Shown: piece by piece, positions 33,487 through 42,042 of the stretch | How the letters are laid out: every line of letters begins with the position of its first letter | Position numbering within the stretch: position 1 is the stretch's first letter | From: Polyangiaceae bacterium | GTDB lineage: Bacteria; Myxococcota_A; Polyangia; Polyangiales; Polyangiaceae | DNA length: 43,415 bases | Assembly: GCA_029941785.1 (NCBI GenBank) | Contig: JAPYTK010000021.1 | Location: 1-43,415, forward strand | Direction: 5' to 3' | Position numbers and translations under genes: made by a program | Notes under the pieces: generated by a model | Told to the model about the DNA's origin: nothing | What the model saw: only the letters and a program-made list of their open reading frames with translations | Databases searched by the model: none

Positions 33487-35138
33487 GGCATCCTCCGATA
33501 CTGCGGCAATTGGACGATTCGTTTGACCAGGCGTGCGAGATCGTCGTGGCTCTGGAATTCGGCGCTGATCTCGTCGAGCAGGTCGACCTCGCTGTCCGCC
33601 GCGGTCGGTGACAGGTTCATCTCGCGCTTGAGCAAGAACTTGAACATGTTCATCGTCGTGGATCGGTACAAAATGCCGCTGTTCTTTGCATCGGCGACGA
33701 TTCCCGCGGGGCCCGCGTCATAGTTGGAGATGACCTCCGGGTGGTTCGCGTCGGCCCACTCTAGGGCGAGCAGTTTCCATCGTCGGATGTCCGGATCGAC
33801 AGGGTCTCGTACGACCTTGTAGAAGCGGTTGCAGTAGCTGCCGTTCGGCTCGACGTCGCCGGCGTTGCAGGCGGCCTGGGAGTTGAACTCCTTCGCGAAG
33901 CCAGCGAGCGGGGTGGAGCCCGCTTCCGCGATGCTCCCGAAGTAGGCGGCCAAGGGTTCGAGCACCGAGTGGCACTTGCGGCAGGTGCAGCGCGTCGTCA
34001 GATCGTCGCCTTCGGATTCGCAGCCACTCGTTTCGGGATTGGGCGGCTGAAAGTACTGACCGGTGAAGGCGATGCGGAAACGGTTTGCCCGTCCGCGGTT
34101 TGTCTGAAAGCGCAGCGAATAAGCGGGCAGCGTTAACACACCGGAGTGAGGAGCTTCGCGGGTGATCTCGGTCCAGCTCACATCATGCCAGTCGGGATCT
34201 TCTGCGATCGGTTGGTCGCCCTGACCGGGCTGCGTGTAAGCGCGCGCGTAGTTCGTTTGGGCAGCGAGATACTTTCGGTGAAACTCGAGTTTGCCGTTGG
34301 TGTACCCACGTTTGGTGGTGAGCATTTCGCTGTAGGGGCGACTGCCGTCCGTGTAGTCGTCGACCAGCCGCAGGAACTGCTCGCGCCATGCGGCCCACAC
34401 ATCTCGCTGGGCGGCGTATTGCAGGCAGAAACGCAGGTCCGGTCCGCAGCCACATTCTTTTTCGTCTCCGGCCAAGCGTTGGTTGCAGGGCAGCGTTTGC
34501 CCATTCTTGTCGTAGGTTTGTGCTTCCTGCGCGCCGAAGGCACATACGCGGAGCTTCGTGGTGGAATTCGTCTGCCAGTACGGAAGGACCTCGACGTATC
34601 CTTCTTGGCACCACGGCCCGATGGCGTCTGTCCCCTTGGCTTCGCAGACGGGCGTGCCGTCGGGGTTCCAGCCCAAGGTATCTTGGTGCACCGGCTGACA
34701 GGTGTGCGAGCCATCGCCTCCGCGAAAGGTCCGCTTCTTTGTCGTGCTGGGAATGAAGTAGTAACGGTCGGAGCCGACCAAGAAACTACTCAGCGTGAAG
34801 TTTTGCGTGATGAGGTTGACCCCATAGGGGTTGGGCCACAGCAACAGCTCGTGATAGCGCCGCATCGTGACCCGGAAACCGTCATCGGCGAGAAAGGCAT
34901 CGACCACGGCTTCGGGCATCGAGGTCTCGCCTTCGACGAGCGCGTAATCTTCGTAGGCCGGCACGCGACCTCGGAGGTCCATCGAGAGCCTGCGAAGATG
35001 CCGCTCGGGCGTGAGTTCTCGGTGGAGAAGGCATTGACCGCCTTCCTCACCTGCGTTGTCGTCGGGAGCGGCCGAAGAGGCGGCGGTCCACAAGAGAAGT
35101 GTGGCTGCCACGGCGATGGGTGCGCGCAGAATTTTCAT
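33483..35138 (-). CDS. Exported DUF1549/DUF1588-like protein with CxxCH
   Basis: The 551-aa protein has a signal peptide and a first domain with RHLRRLSMDLRGRVPAYEDY, a pattern seen at the start of DUF1549 proteins of Planctomycetes and Myxococcota. A large Cys-containing insert follows. A CTCRKCHSVLEPLAAYFG motif, a single heme-c-type CxxCH, sits near residues 385-402, and the C-terminus resembles DUF1588/DUF1585 segments. It is probably a periplasmic redox or surface protein working with the DUF1501 partner. The exact reaction is unknown. Confidence 0.8.
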   Translation of the reverse strand: MKILRAPIAVAATLLLWTAASSAAPDDNAGEEGGQCLLHRELTPERHLRRLSMDLRGRVPAYEDYALVEGETSMPEAVVDAFLADDGFRVTMRRYHELLLWPNPYGVNLITQNFTLSSFLVGSDRYYFIPSTTKKRTFRGGDGSHTCQPVHQDTLGWNPDGTPVCEAKGTDAIGPWCQEGYVEVLPYWQTNSTTKLRVCAFGAQEAQTYDKNGQTLPCNQRLAGDEKECGCGPDLRFCLQYAAQRDVWAAWREQFLRLVDDYTDGSRPYSEMLTTKRGYTNGKLEFHRKYLAAQTNYARAYTQPGQGDQPIAEDPDWHDVSWTEITREAPHSGVLTLPAYSLRFQTNRGRANRFRIAFTGQYFQPPNPETSGCESEGDDLTTRCTCRKCHSVLEPLAAYFGSIAEAGSTPLAGFAKEFNSQAACNAGDVEPNGSYCNRFYKVVRDPVDPDIRRWKLLALEWADANHPEVISNYDAGPAGIVADAKNSGILYRSTTMNMFKFLLKREMNLSPTAADSEVDLLDEISAEFQSHDDLARLVKRIVQLPQYRRMP

Positions 35139-35296
35139 GGCTTAACGGTGAATTTTAACCTGAAATCGCAAATAGGCGGACATAATTAGAAGGCACGTGC
35201 CGTGCCAGCTGATGCCGTCCGTGCGCAGGGAATATACCCTTTAATATCAGCCTGTTACGGATATTTGTAGGCCAGGGACTACGCATGAAACGACGG

Positions 35297-35319
35297 CTCT
35301 CTGCAATTTTTGCAGAGAG
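35297..35319 (-). terminator. Hairpin downstream of the YgfK-like gene
   Basis: A perfect 10-bp helix with a 3-nt loop (ctctctgcaa-ttt-ttgcagagag on the plus strand) lies about 15 nt after the YgfK-like stop. On the minus strand it is followed by ccgtcgtttc, a weak U-run, so termination is plausible but not certain. Confidence 0.6.
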
Positions 35320-35333
35320 TGAGGCCTACGCGG

Positions 35334-37313
35334 CTAGTTCCCGAGCGCTGTCAGCGGATTGGGCCGGGTCTCGTCGAGCACGCCTGAGATGATCGTGAGC
35401 ATGCTCTTCGCGGGGTGCGTCGACAGGCTGTGTCCGGCTGGTGCTTCAGCTCCGGCGACCAAGCGGGAGGCTTCGATGACGCCCGTCTTCGGCGCGAGAA
35501 TGAGCTCGATGACATCATCGCTGAACCGCGCCCCACCGCTTCCCCGTTCGATTTCGATGGCGTAATCACGGCCCTCAATGCGGGCCCGTGCCTTGATGAG
35601 ATCGGTGGACGCTTCGATGAAAAAACCGCCATGTTTGGCGAATGCTTCGAAGCTCTGGAGCGAGCCGAAGAAGCGTGGTTTTTCGATGTACGGTCCCCCG
35701 TCTTCGGGGCAAAAGATGTCACAGTTTCCACAGTCGTTGCAGAAGTCGGCGTAGTTACCGATTTGATGTTGTCGTTCGACGACGAACGGTTCGCCAACGT
35801 GGTGTTCGATCGAGCCGTCTGCGTTGATCGTCGCGCGCTCGCTGAAGCTGGAGGAGGCTTGCACGTCGAAGACGAAGTTGGCGTCGTTCGGGCAGACGGG
35901 CACGCACTTGTCGCAACTAATGCAGTCGAAGAGTACGAGCTGCGAGCCGATCTTCCGGGGAACGGCCGCGTTCTTCGCGAGGGTATAACGAGGATCGTTC
36001 AGCACTCGGCCAACGATGGTGCGCATGTTGTGCAAGGAGGCCTCGTGGACGTCTTTGATCCCCGCCGCCTCTGCCCCTTCGCACCGAAGGATGTAACTGC
36101 GGATGTCGGATGCCTCGAGTTTATGCATCCGCTTCTCGAGCGCCGTGAGGTACTTGAAAAGTCGTCCATAGCCACCTGGTCGAAGCAGATCGGTGCAGGT
36201 CGTGATCGGTGTCATTCCGCAGGCGACCGCATCGGGAAAGTTGCGGGCATCGATACCGGCGGAAAAACTGATCGGGAAGCTCGCGCCCATCGCTTCGCGG
36301 AAATTCAGGGCGAGGCTGAGGCTGATGGGAAACAACGGTTGGCCGGACATGTACATCCGGTCTTCATCTGGAAAAAAACTTCGGTGGTTTTTCACCACCA
36401 AGGTGTTGGTGAATTTTGCTCCCAGCATCCGCTCGCAGCGCTCGGCGATTTCTCCGAGGCGGCCCATCATCGCGAGCGCCTGATCCCACTGCAGGTCGCG
36501 TTCAAATTCTTCTTGGATGGGGGCGATGTCCGCGTAGCCAAGCTTTTCGTTCAAGATGCTGCAGACTTCATCGTAACCCAGCAGCGTGGGGTTCATCTTG
36601 ACCACGACGTGAACGCCCAAGTCTTCGAGGAGGTAACGGCAAATCGATTCGATCTCGTCGGCTGGGCAGCCGTGGAAGGTGCTGAGGGTGACGCAGTCCG
36701 ATATACGATGGGCAAAGTCGAGATCGCGGTAGCGCGCGAGATCACCGCTGAGCTCGGTACGAAGGCTGTCGATCACCTCGCGGGCGTCCACCATGCCCCG
36801 AATGAAGTCCGTGACCTTCGGGGTTCGGATCCCCGCTAGATCGTAGCCGACCGAAAGATCGAACAGGAGATCAGGACGCGTCTCGGCAAGGTCGCCGGCC
36901 ACGCCCGATTCCTTCAAAATGCGGATCAGCATCTGTGCCTTCACGTACTCGCGAAGGCTCTCGGGTACGCGAAGTTCCTGCGACCATTCGACGTTGTAGC
37001 CAACATTCGTCGCGTCGATACAGGGCCGGGGTAGTTCGAGGGTGTCGTTCTGTTGAACCGTTTTCAGCTCGATGATCCGGCTACCTCCGAGCCAGCTGAG
37101 CGCGATGTTCTGGGCTAGCTGACTCTGCGGTCCGGCGGCTGGTCCGAGCGGCGTGGAGGCGCGTTCACCGTGGAAGTCGACGGAGAGATCGAGACTCCCG
37201 TCACCGCGGTACCATTTGCGCTCCGGCAAATCGAAAACGGCCTCCTGGTGACGATGTTCAGCGATGGCGCGCCGTGCGAGCGCGGCCAAGCTCATGGGGA
37301 CAAGCTCGGACAT
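35334..37313 (-). CDS. YgfK-like iron-sulfur flavoprotein, N-terminal-half form
   Basis: The 659-aa protein resembles the N-terminal half of E. coli YgfK, a putative selenate-reductase-related protein, with a dihydroorotate/dihydropyrimidine-dehydrogenase-type FMN barrel. Barrel features include GPAAGPQSQLAQN near the start and PTLLGYDEVC, then FSAGIDARNFPDAVACGMTP. Near residues 470-540 are two ferredoxin-type [4Fe-4S] motifs, CISCDKCVPVCP and CNDCGNCDIFCP. E. coli YgfK is about 1,030 aa and has an added NADPH/FAD domain; that part is missing here, so the electron partner is a separate protein. A clear AAGGAG lies 5 nt upstream of the ATG. Confidence 0.88.
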   Translation of the reverse strand: MSELVPMSLAALARRAIAEHRHQEAVFDLPERKWYRGDGSLDLSVDFHGERASTPLGPAAGPQSQLAQNIALSWLGGSRIIELKTVQQNDTLELPRPCIDATNVGYNVEWSQELRVPESLREYVKAQMLIRILKESGVAGDLAETRPDLLFDLSVGYDLAGIRTPKVTDFIRGMVDAREVIDSLRTELSGDLARYRDLDFAHRISDCVTLSTFHGCPADEIESICRYLLEDLGVHVVVKMNPTLLGYDEVCSILNEKLGYADIAPIQEEFERDLQWDQALAMMGRLGEIAERCERMLGAKFTNTLVVKNHRSFFPDEDRMYMSGQPLFPISLSLALNFREAMGASFPISFSAGIDARNFPDAVACGMTPITTCTDLLRPGGYGRLFKYLTALEKRMHKLEASDIRSYILRCEGAEAAGIKDVHEASLHNMRTIVGRVLNDPRYTLAKNAAVPRKIGSQLVLFDCISCDKCVPVCPNDANFVFDVQASSSFSERATINADGSIEHHVGEPFVVERQHQIGNYADFCNDCGNCDIFCPEDGGPYIEKPRFFGSLQSFEAFAKHGGFFIEASTDLIKARARIEGRDYAIEIERGSGGARFSDDVIELILAPKTGVIEASRLVAGAEAPAGHSLSTHPAKSMLTIISGVLDETRPNPLTALGN

Positions 37314-37363
37314 CGGCTCCTTTTAGCACAGCCCGGGTCGCGGGGCTTCGACTCGGGCTCTGA

Positions 37364-38002
37364 TCAGATCCGCTCGCCCTGGCTGCTCTTGGAGGTCTTG
37401 GAGGGTTTGGGTTCGCAACGGGTGATGGCTGCTTCGCCGGAGCGAGTCTTGTTGAGATTTTCGACGACCTTGAGCATCGCGGGTTCGAGCGCGAGGCCGG
37501 GCAAGCCACCGATCAAGCGCGCCCGTTCCCTGCCGCAGCGATCGAAAAGCACCAACGACGGGCGCAACTTTCTGCTTCGGGCATCCCGACCGGCGATGTG
37601 TCGGATGAGCTTTCTGCTGCGATCGTGCGCGATAACCACCGGCGCGGTCGTCGTCGCGGCATGCTCAACGAGTTGCGACTTTTGGTCTGCGATGGCGATG
37701 ACCTTGGTACCGAGTTGCTGAAACTGTCGCTGGTATTTTGCCAGTCGCGAGAGCTGCACCTTGCACTCAAGGCAGTCTGCTTCGGGATAAACGGCGACGA
37801 GCAGGTGATGGCCGGCGGCTTGATCGGCCAAGGACGTGAGCTTGTTGGAGGCGTCTGCGGTGCGCGTGGCCCCCCGAATCGGCTGCAGCGCTCGAAGTTC
37901 AAACACCGAAATGGTGTCGGATTGTTTTGGACCGGCCTTCCCCGTATTCGCCAAGAAGAAGCAAGCGAACACCACGGCAATACAAGGAGATTGCCGAAAC
38001 AT
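37364..38002 (-). CDS. Exported thioredoxin-fold protein
   Basis: From the ATG at 38002 this is a 212-aa protein with a signal peptide (CIAVVFACFFLANTGKAG). It has a thioredoxin-like fold with VAVYPEADCLECKVQLSRL, where a CxxC (DCLECK) replaces the usual WCxxC. It may be a periplasmic thiol reductase, or AhpC/TSA-like. The C-terminus is basic and low-complexity (PSKTSKSSQGERI). A TTG start at 38011 is possible. A Fur-like palindrome lies just upstream (38059-38069). Confidence 0.78.
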   Translation of the reverse strand: MFRQSPCIAVVFACFFLANTGKAGPKQSDTISVFELRALQPIRGATRTADASNKLTSLADQAAGHHLLVAVYPEADCLECKVQLSRLAKYQRQFQQLGTKVIAIADQKSQLVEHAATTTAPVVIAHDRSRKLIRHIAGRDARSRKLRPSLVLFDRCGRERARLIGGLPGLALEPAMLKVVENLNKTRSGEAAITRCEPKPSKTSKSSQGERI

Positions 38003-38058
38003 GTCGGTCAAAGGTAGGAAAACTCGGTGGCGAGCGCAAGCCTAGAACACAGAAAATC

Positions 38059-38069
38059 ATAATGATTAT
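38059..38069. promoter_or_regulatory. Fur-like AT-rich palindrome
   Basis: An 11-nt perfect palindrome ATAAT-G-ATTAT lies about 60 nt upstream of the thioredoxin-fold gene (38002) and matches 11 of 13 bases of the central part of the Fur-box consensus. The surrounding sequence is otherwise GC-rich, so the AT-rich island stands out. It lies between the mod operon end and this gene and would control the latter. Other metal-responsive or unrelated regulators are possible. Confidence 0.4.
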
Positions 38070-38153
38070 AGGTTTTTGGGGCACCTGGCCACACCTCTGG
38101 TTACCTGTGTGGTCGACGCGCACACGGTTGGATCGTGGCCCGTGCGTCGCCTT

Positions 38154-38864
38154 TCAACGCGCGCCGCGGAGGAACTCTTCGACGAATGGGGTAGCGGGAG
38201 CGCTGCGTAGTTCGTCGAGGTCGCCCAACTGCGTGAGGCGTCCTTTTTCCAGGACCGCAACCCTTCCTCGAAAGGCCTCCACATCTTCGATGTCGTGACT
38301 CACGACCAGCGTGGGGATCCCGATGGCTTCGAGCCGGGTCGCGAGAAATTGGCGGACCTTTCTTCGCGCGCTAGCGTCGAGGGCTGCCGTGGGCTCGTCG
38401 AGCATGAGGGCACGGGGGCCGATAGCGAGGGCTCGCGCGAGGGCGACGCGTTGCGACTCACCTCCCGAAAGCGATGGCGTCGCGCGCTCGGCGAGGTGGG
38501 CGATGGCGAGATCGTCGAGGAGCTCCGAGACCTGCGCGCTGCGCGTCTCCCGATCGACGCCCTGAATTCCGAAACCGACGTTGTCCCGCACGCTCATGTG
38601 GGAAAACAGCGCGTATCGTTGCGGTACGTAACCTAGTTTTCGATCCTCGGTGGGCACGTTCGTGCCGGACGCCGTACGCAGCAGTTCGTTGTCGCCAAGG
38701 CGGATCACACCACGGGTTGGCGTGACGACGCCGAGTACGCACTTGAGCAGGGTCGTCTTTCCAGCGCCGTTCGGACCGATGAGCACCGTGGTCGCGTCGG
38801 AGGGGGGCAGTTCGACCTGCAAACTGAAATCATCGATCTTTGCGTCGACGTCGATGGCGAGCAT
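38154..38864 (-). CDS. modC: Molybdate ABC transporter ATPase
   Basis: This 236-aa ATPase drives molybdate uptake. It has Walker A GPNGAGKTT, the signature LSGGESQRVALARAL, Walker B ALMLDEPTAALD and the H-loop VSHD. At 236 aa it lacks the C-terminal molybdate-binding (TOBE) domain found in the 352-aa E. coli ModC, so ligand feedback is not expected in this subunit. It is coupled to modB by a TAATG overlap. The ModABC assignment rests on the permease and binding protein. Confidence 0.9.
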   Translation of the reverse strand: MLAIDVDAKIDDFSLQVELPPSDATTVLIGPNGAGKTTLLKCVLGVVTPTRGVIRLGDNELLRTASGTNVPTEDRKLGYVPQRYALFSHMSVRDNVGFGIQGVDRETRSAQVSELLDDLAIAHLAERATPSLSGGESQRVALARALAIGPRALMLDEPTAALDASARRKVRQFLATRLEAIGIPTLVVSHDIEDVEAFRGRVAVLEKGRLTQLGDLDELRSAPATPFVEEFLRGAR

Positions 38865-39721
38865 TAGGCGCTTCCTCCGCTGGAGCCATTACGCTTTCGG
38901 GCGCGGCGCTCGGTCGTGACCGTTAGCGCGTAGAGCAGCGTGAACGCGACGACCACGAGCACCAGCGACAGCGCTTGGGCGGCGCGCATGTCTGACTCGA
39001 AGGTCGTGTACACCGCTAGGGTGAGCGTCTGGGTCTTGCCGCTGAGGTTGCCGGCGAACATCAACGTGGCGCCGAACTCACCGAGTGCGCGCGCCCAGGA
39101 CATCGCGGCGCCGGCGATCAGCCCCGGGCCGGCGAGCGGCAGGGCGATCCGAAAGAACACGCGAGCTGGTGATGCGCCCAAGGTTCTGGCTACGGTGAGT
39201 TGGGAATCGTCGATGCCGCGAAAAGCCGACGTCGCGGCTTGGAGGAAGAACGGTGCGGACACGAAGGTCGCGGCCATCACCACCGCGGCGAGGGTGAAGG
39301 GGACGCTGTAGCCCATCCGCGCGAGCCAACCGCCCAGCAGGCCCATGCGGCCAAAGGCAAGCAGCAATGCCACGCCGGCCACTGCGGGAGGCAAGACCGC
39401 TGGCAGGCGGACGAGTGTCTCGATAATTTGTACCAAGCGGTTGTCGCGCCGGCTCAGCAGCCAGGCAAGCGGGGTGCCGCCCAGCACGACGATCACCAGA
39501 CTAAGGGTGGTGGTGACCAAGCTGAGCTTGAGCGCGGGCCATACGGAGGGGTGGGTGATCCCCGCACGAAAATCGCTGAAGTTCAGCGTCACGATCAGGG
39601 CAATGATCGGCAGTAGCATGAACGACAACAGCAGCCCGGCCGCGCCTGCCGTGCCCGTTTTCCACCACACGTTTCGTGGCAGACGTCGTCCTTTGCTCGT
39701 CGATTTGGTCAAGGTGCTCAT
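38864..39721 (-). CDS. modB: Molybdate ABC transporter permease
   Basis: The 285-aa integral membrane protein has the ModB/CysT-type permease fold, with about six hydrophobic segments. It contains the EAA-like cytosolic loop TLGASPARVFFRIALPLAGPG, through which it contacts the ATPase. The N-terminus is longer and more basic than in E. coli ModB (229 aa). It overlaps modA by 4 nt (ATGA) and modC by 1 nt. Confidence 0.92.
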   Translation of the reverse strand: MSTLTKSTSKGRRLPRNVWWKTGTAGAAGLLLSFMLLPIIALIVTLNFSDFRAGITHPSVWPALKLSLVTTTLSLVIVVLGGTPLAWLLSRRDNRLVQIIETLVRLPAVLPPAVAGVALLLAFGRMGLLGGWLARMGYSVPFTLAAVVMAATFVSAPFFLQAATSAFRGIDDSQLTVARTLGASPARVFFRIALPLAGPGLIAGAAMSWARALGEFGATLMFAGNLSGKTQTLTLAVYTTFESDMRAAQALSLVLVVVAFTLLYALTVTTERRARKRNGSSGGSA

Positions 39722-40533
39722 TTTGCCGCAGCGGGCGCGGTGAAGCCTAACTCCTCGAGCCTGGCTCTGCCGCGCCGCGAGCGGACGAAGGCGACGAAGC
39801 GTTGCCCCAGCTGCGGACGGGGGGCTCCGGTGACTGTCGCGATCGGATAGGTGGCGGTCACGTTGTATTCTGGGGGGATGCGGATCGCCTTGACCTTGTT
39901 GCCAGCGGCTGCGGCGTCGGTAGTGTAAACAATGGCGGCGTCCGCTTCGCCCAGCAAGACTTTTTGCAGTGTTTGCCTGACGTTGGTCTCGCGCGATACC
40001 ACGCTCTTTAGCACTCGTTGGGCGAAATCGCTTCCGAGTGCGTCCGGGCGACTTGCCCGCTTCAGCATCTGCTTGGTGTAGATGCCGACCGGGACGACTT
40101 CGCCGGCCAGCACCAGGCGCTTCGCCTTGGGGAGATCCGCGAGGGTCTCAAGGTGGGCAGGATTAGCCTTCGGCGTGATGAGAACGAGGGTGTTTTGCGC
40201 AAAAGGCGCTGGCGTATCGACGAGTTTTTTCTCATGAAGTACGCGCATGTGATTCGGATTGGCGGCGGCGAGAACCTGTGCGCGAGCTCCGTTCTCGATT
40301 TGGGCGCGGAGGCTCTGCGTTCCCGCCAAGTTGAGGATGACCTGAATCGTGGGATGCTCTTGTTTGAAGTCTTTCTCGATGGCGCGGAACGCCTCGGTCA
40401 GCGACGAGGCGGCGAAGACGAGCAGCTCTCCTGAGGGCTCGGCAGAATTCAAGGAGGCCGAGTCTTGGCCATTTGGCGTGCATCCGGCAACCAGCAGACA
40501 CAGAGGCAGGACCCATTGCAGGGGATTGGTCAT
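39718..40533 (-). CDS. modA: Molybdate-binding lipoprotein
   Basis: The 271-aa substrate-binding protein has a signal peptide with lipobox LLVAGC (Cys about 18), so it is a lipoprotein anchored at the membrane. It has the ModA hallmarks ELLVFAASSLTEAFRAIEKDF near residues 36-56 and FNLAGTQSLRAQIENGA-like and ASPNHM-like blocks (here LNLAGTQSLRAQIENGA and AANPNHMRVL). The C-terminal half contains LLGEADAAIVYTTDA. The ATG at 40533 is chosen over 40638 because the signal peptide begins there. The gene is 101 nt downstream of the FHA regulator. Confidence 0.93.
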   Translation of the reverse strand: MTNPLQWVLPLCLLVAGCTPNGQDSASLNSAEPSGELLVFAASSLTEAFRAIEKDFKQEHPTIQVILNLAGTQSLRAQIENGARAQVLAAANPNHMRVLHEKKLVDTPAPFAQNTLVLITPKANPAHLETLADLPKAKRLVLAGEVVPVGIYTKQMLKRASRPDALGSDFAQRVLKSVVSRETNVRQTLQKVLLGEADAAIVYTTDAAAAGNKVKAIRIPPEYNVTATYPIATVTGAPRPQLGQRFVAFVRSRRGRARLEELGFTAPAAAK

Positions 40534-40634
40534 CGTGCCCCGGGTGGCCCGCTGTCGGCTGCCGTCTTGTTTCGTCGATCGTCTCGGCCGAGCGTTTGAC
40601 GGTGACGGCAGCAAGGCCGAAGGCCGTACGACGA

Positions 40635-41996
40635 TCATGAGAGCAGCTCATGTCGTTTGAGTAGTTCGCGGAGGTGGTTCCGATCCATGCGTGCGGCCCG
40701 CGCGGCCTTGCTGATGTTCTTGTCGTGTCGTTCGAATAGCTCGGCCAGGTAGCGAGCCTCCCAGCGGGTGACGACGTGGTCCTTGGCTTGCCGGAAGGCG
40801 ATCGCCGGGTCGAAAAGCTCGCCCGCACCGTGTTGTTGGCGTTCGGCGATATGTTCGGCTGCGGCCTGGTCACCCAAGATCACGGCCCGTTCGATGGCGT
40901 GCCTCAGCTCGCGGACGTTGCCTCGCCACGGCAGGCGTTGCCACTGCTCGAGCAGTTCTGCTGGCGGCGTGGCACCCTCGCCAACCAGCTGATTGTAGAA
41001 GTGCTCAGCGAGATAAAGGATGTCCTCGGGTCGTTCGCGCAGCGGCGGCACCCTAATTCGCAACGTGCCGATGCGGTAGAAGAGGTCCTCGCGAAAATGT
41101 CCCTCATTGACTTGCTGGCGGAGATCGCGATTCGTTGCGGTGATCAGTCGTACGTCGACCGCGCGACGTTCTTGCGTGCCGAGAGGCGTCACGAAAGGCT
41201 CCTCGAGAACGCGCAAGAGCTTCGGCTGAAGAGCGAGCGGCAATTCGCCGAGTTCGTCGATGAACAGCGTGCCGCCGTCCGCCTCGGTGAAGGCACCGGG
41301 GCGATCGCGATCAGCGCCGCTGAACGCTCCTTTGACGTGACCGAACAGGGCGCTCTCGATGAGCGTTGGTGTCACCGAGCCGCAGTCAAAGGTTACAAAC
41401 GGTCCGTCTGCGCGCGCTGAGCGCGCGTGGATCATCTCGGCGAGGAGCGTCTTCCCGGTGCCGGTTTCTCCTTCGATGAGCACCTTGGATTCGGTCATGG
41501 CCATCCGTTCAGCCGTGCCGAAGACGCGGCGGATCGCGGTACTCCGGCCGAGCATCTCACCGAAGCTGTCGGCGTCGCTGAGGGGATGTGACACGGACCC
41601 ATCGAGCATGTCGAAGCGGACCACGCTGCGGCCGATGCGGATCATCGACTTGCTTGGCACCATCGCTGACTGCACCGTCATGTTCGACACCTCGGTGCCG
41701 TTCGTGCTGCCGAGGTCGCGGAGCAGAAAGCCGCGCGGTGTGTGCGTGATGGAGAAATGGTGACGGGAGACGGTGCGATCAGCCAAGATCAGGTCGTTTC
41801 CCTCTGAGGTACCTACACTCAGTTCGTCTCCTTCGGACGTCACCGTCTTGCCCGTGTCCGGTCCCGCGACGATCTTGAGTCGAAAGCGGCGCGTGTGGTA
41901 TTCGCGACTGCTTCCCCGCAGTTGGAACGTTCCGTCCTCGTGTCCCGTGGGCATCGGATCGACCCTAGCATAGCCCAGCGCGGACTGATCGGGCAT
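40635..41996 (-). CDS. FHA-domain sigma-54-dependent activator
   Basis: The 453-aa protein has an N-terminal FHA domain (about residues 40-130, with TVSRHHFSI and LGSTNGTEV) which binds phosphothreonine. A sigma-54 AAA+ domain follows (about 145-375): Walker A GETGTGKT, GAFSGA loop, Walker B DGGTLFIDEL and an R-finger region NVRELRHAIE. A Fis-type helix-turn-helix ends the protein (KAARAARMDRNHLRELLKRH). It activates sigma-54 genes in response to phosphorylation of a partner, and a kinase gene faces it 46 nt away. It is also upstream of modA on the same strand. Confidence 0.95.
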   Translation of the reverse strand: MPDQSALGYARVDPMPTGHEDGTFQLRGSSREYHTRRFRLKIVAGPDTGKTVTSEGDELSVGTSEGNDLILADRTVSRHHFSITHTPRGFLLRDLGSTNGTEVSNMTVQSAMVPSKSMIRIGRSVVRFDMLDGSVSHPLSDADSFGEMLGRSTAIRRVFGTAERMAMTESKVLIEGETGTGKTLLAEMIHARSARADGPFVTFDCGSVTPTLIESALFGHVKGAFSGADRDRPGAFTEADGGTLFIDELGELPLALQPKLLRVLEEPFVTPLGTQERRAVDVRLITATNRDLRQQVNEGHFREDLFYRIGTLRIRVPPLRERPEDILYLAEHFYNQLVGEGATPPAELLEQWQRLPWRGNVRELRHAIERAVILGDQAAAEHIAERQQHGAGELFDPAIAFRQAKDHVVTRWEARYLAELFERHDKNISKAARAARMDRNHLRELLKRHELLS

Positions 41997-42042
41997 GGCT
42001 CGTGGGGTTAGCGTCGTCCTGTACTATCATGGTGCTTCAGAA

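Noticed and set aside
35415-36839. 474-codon plus-strand frame opposite the YgfK-like gene
   Set aside because: It is antisense to a recognised iron-sulfur flavoprotein; no motif or ribosome site.
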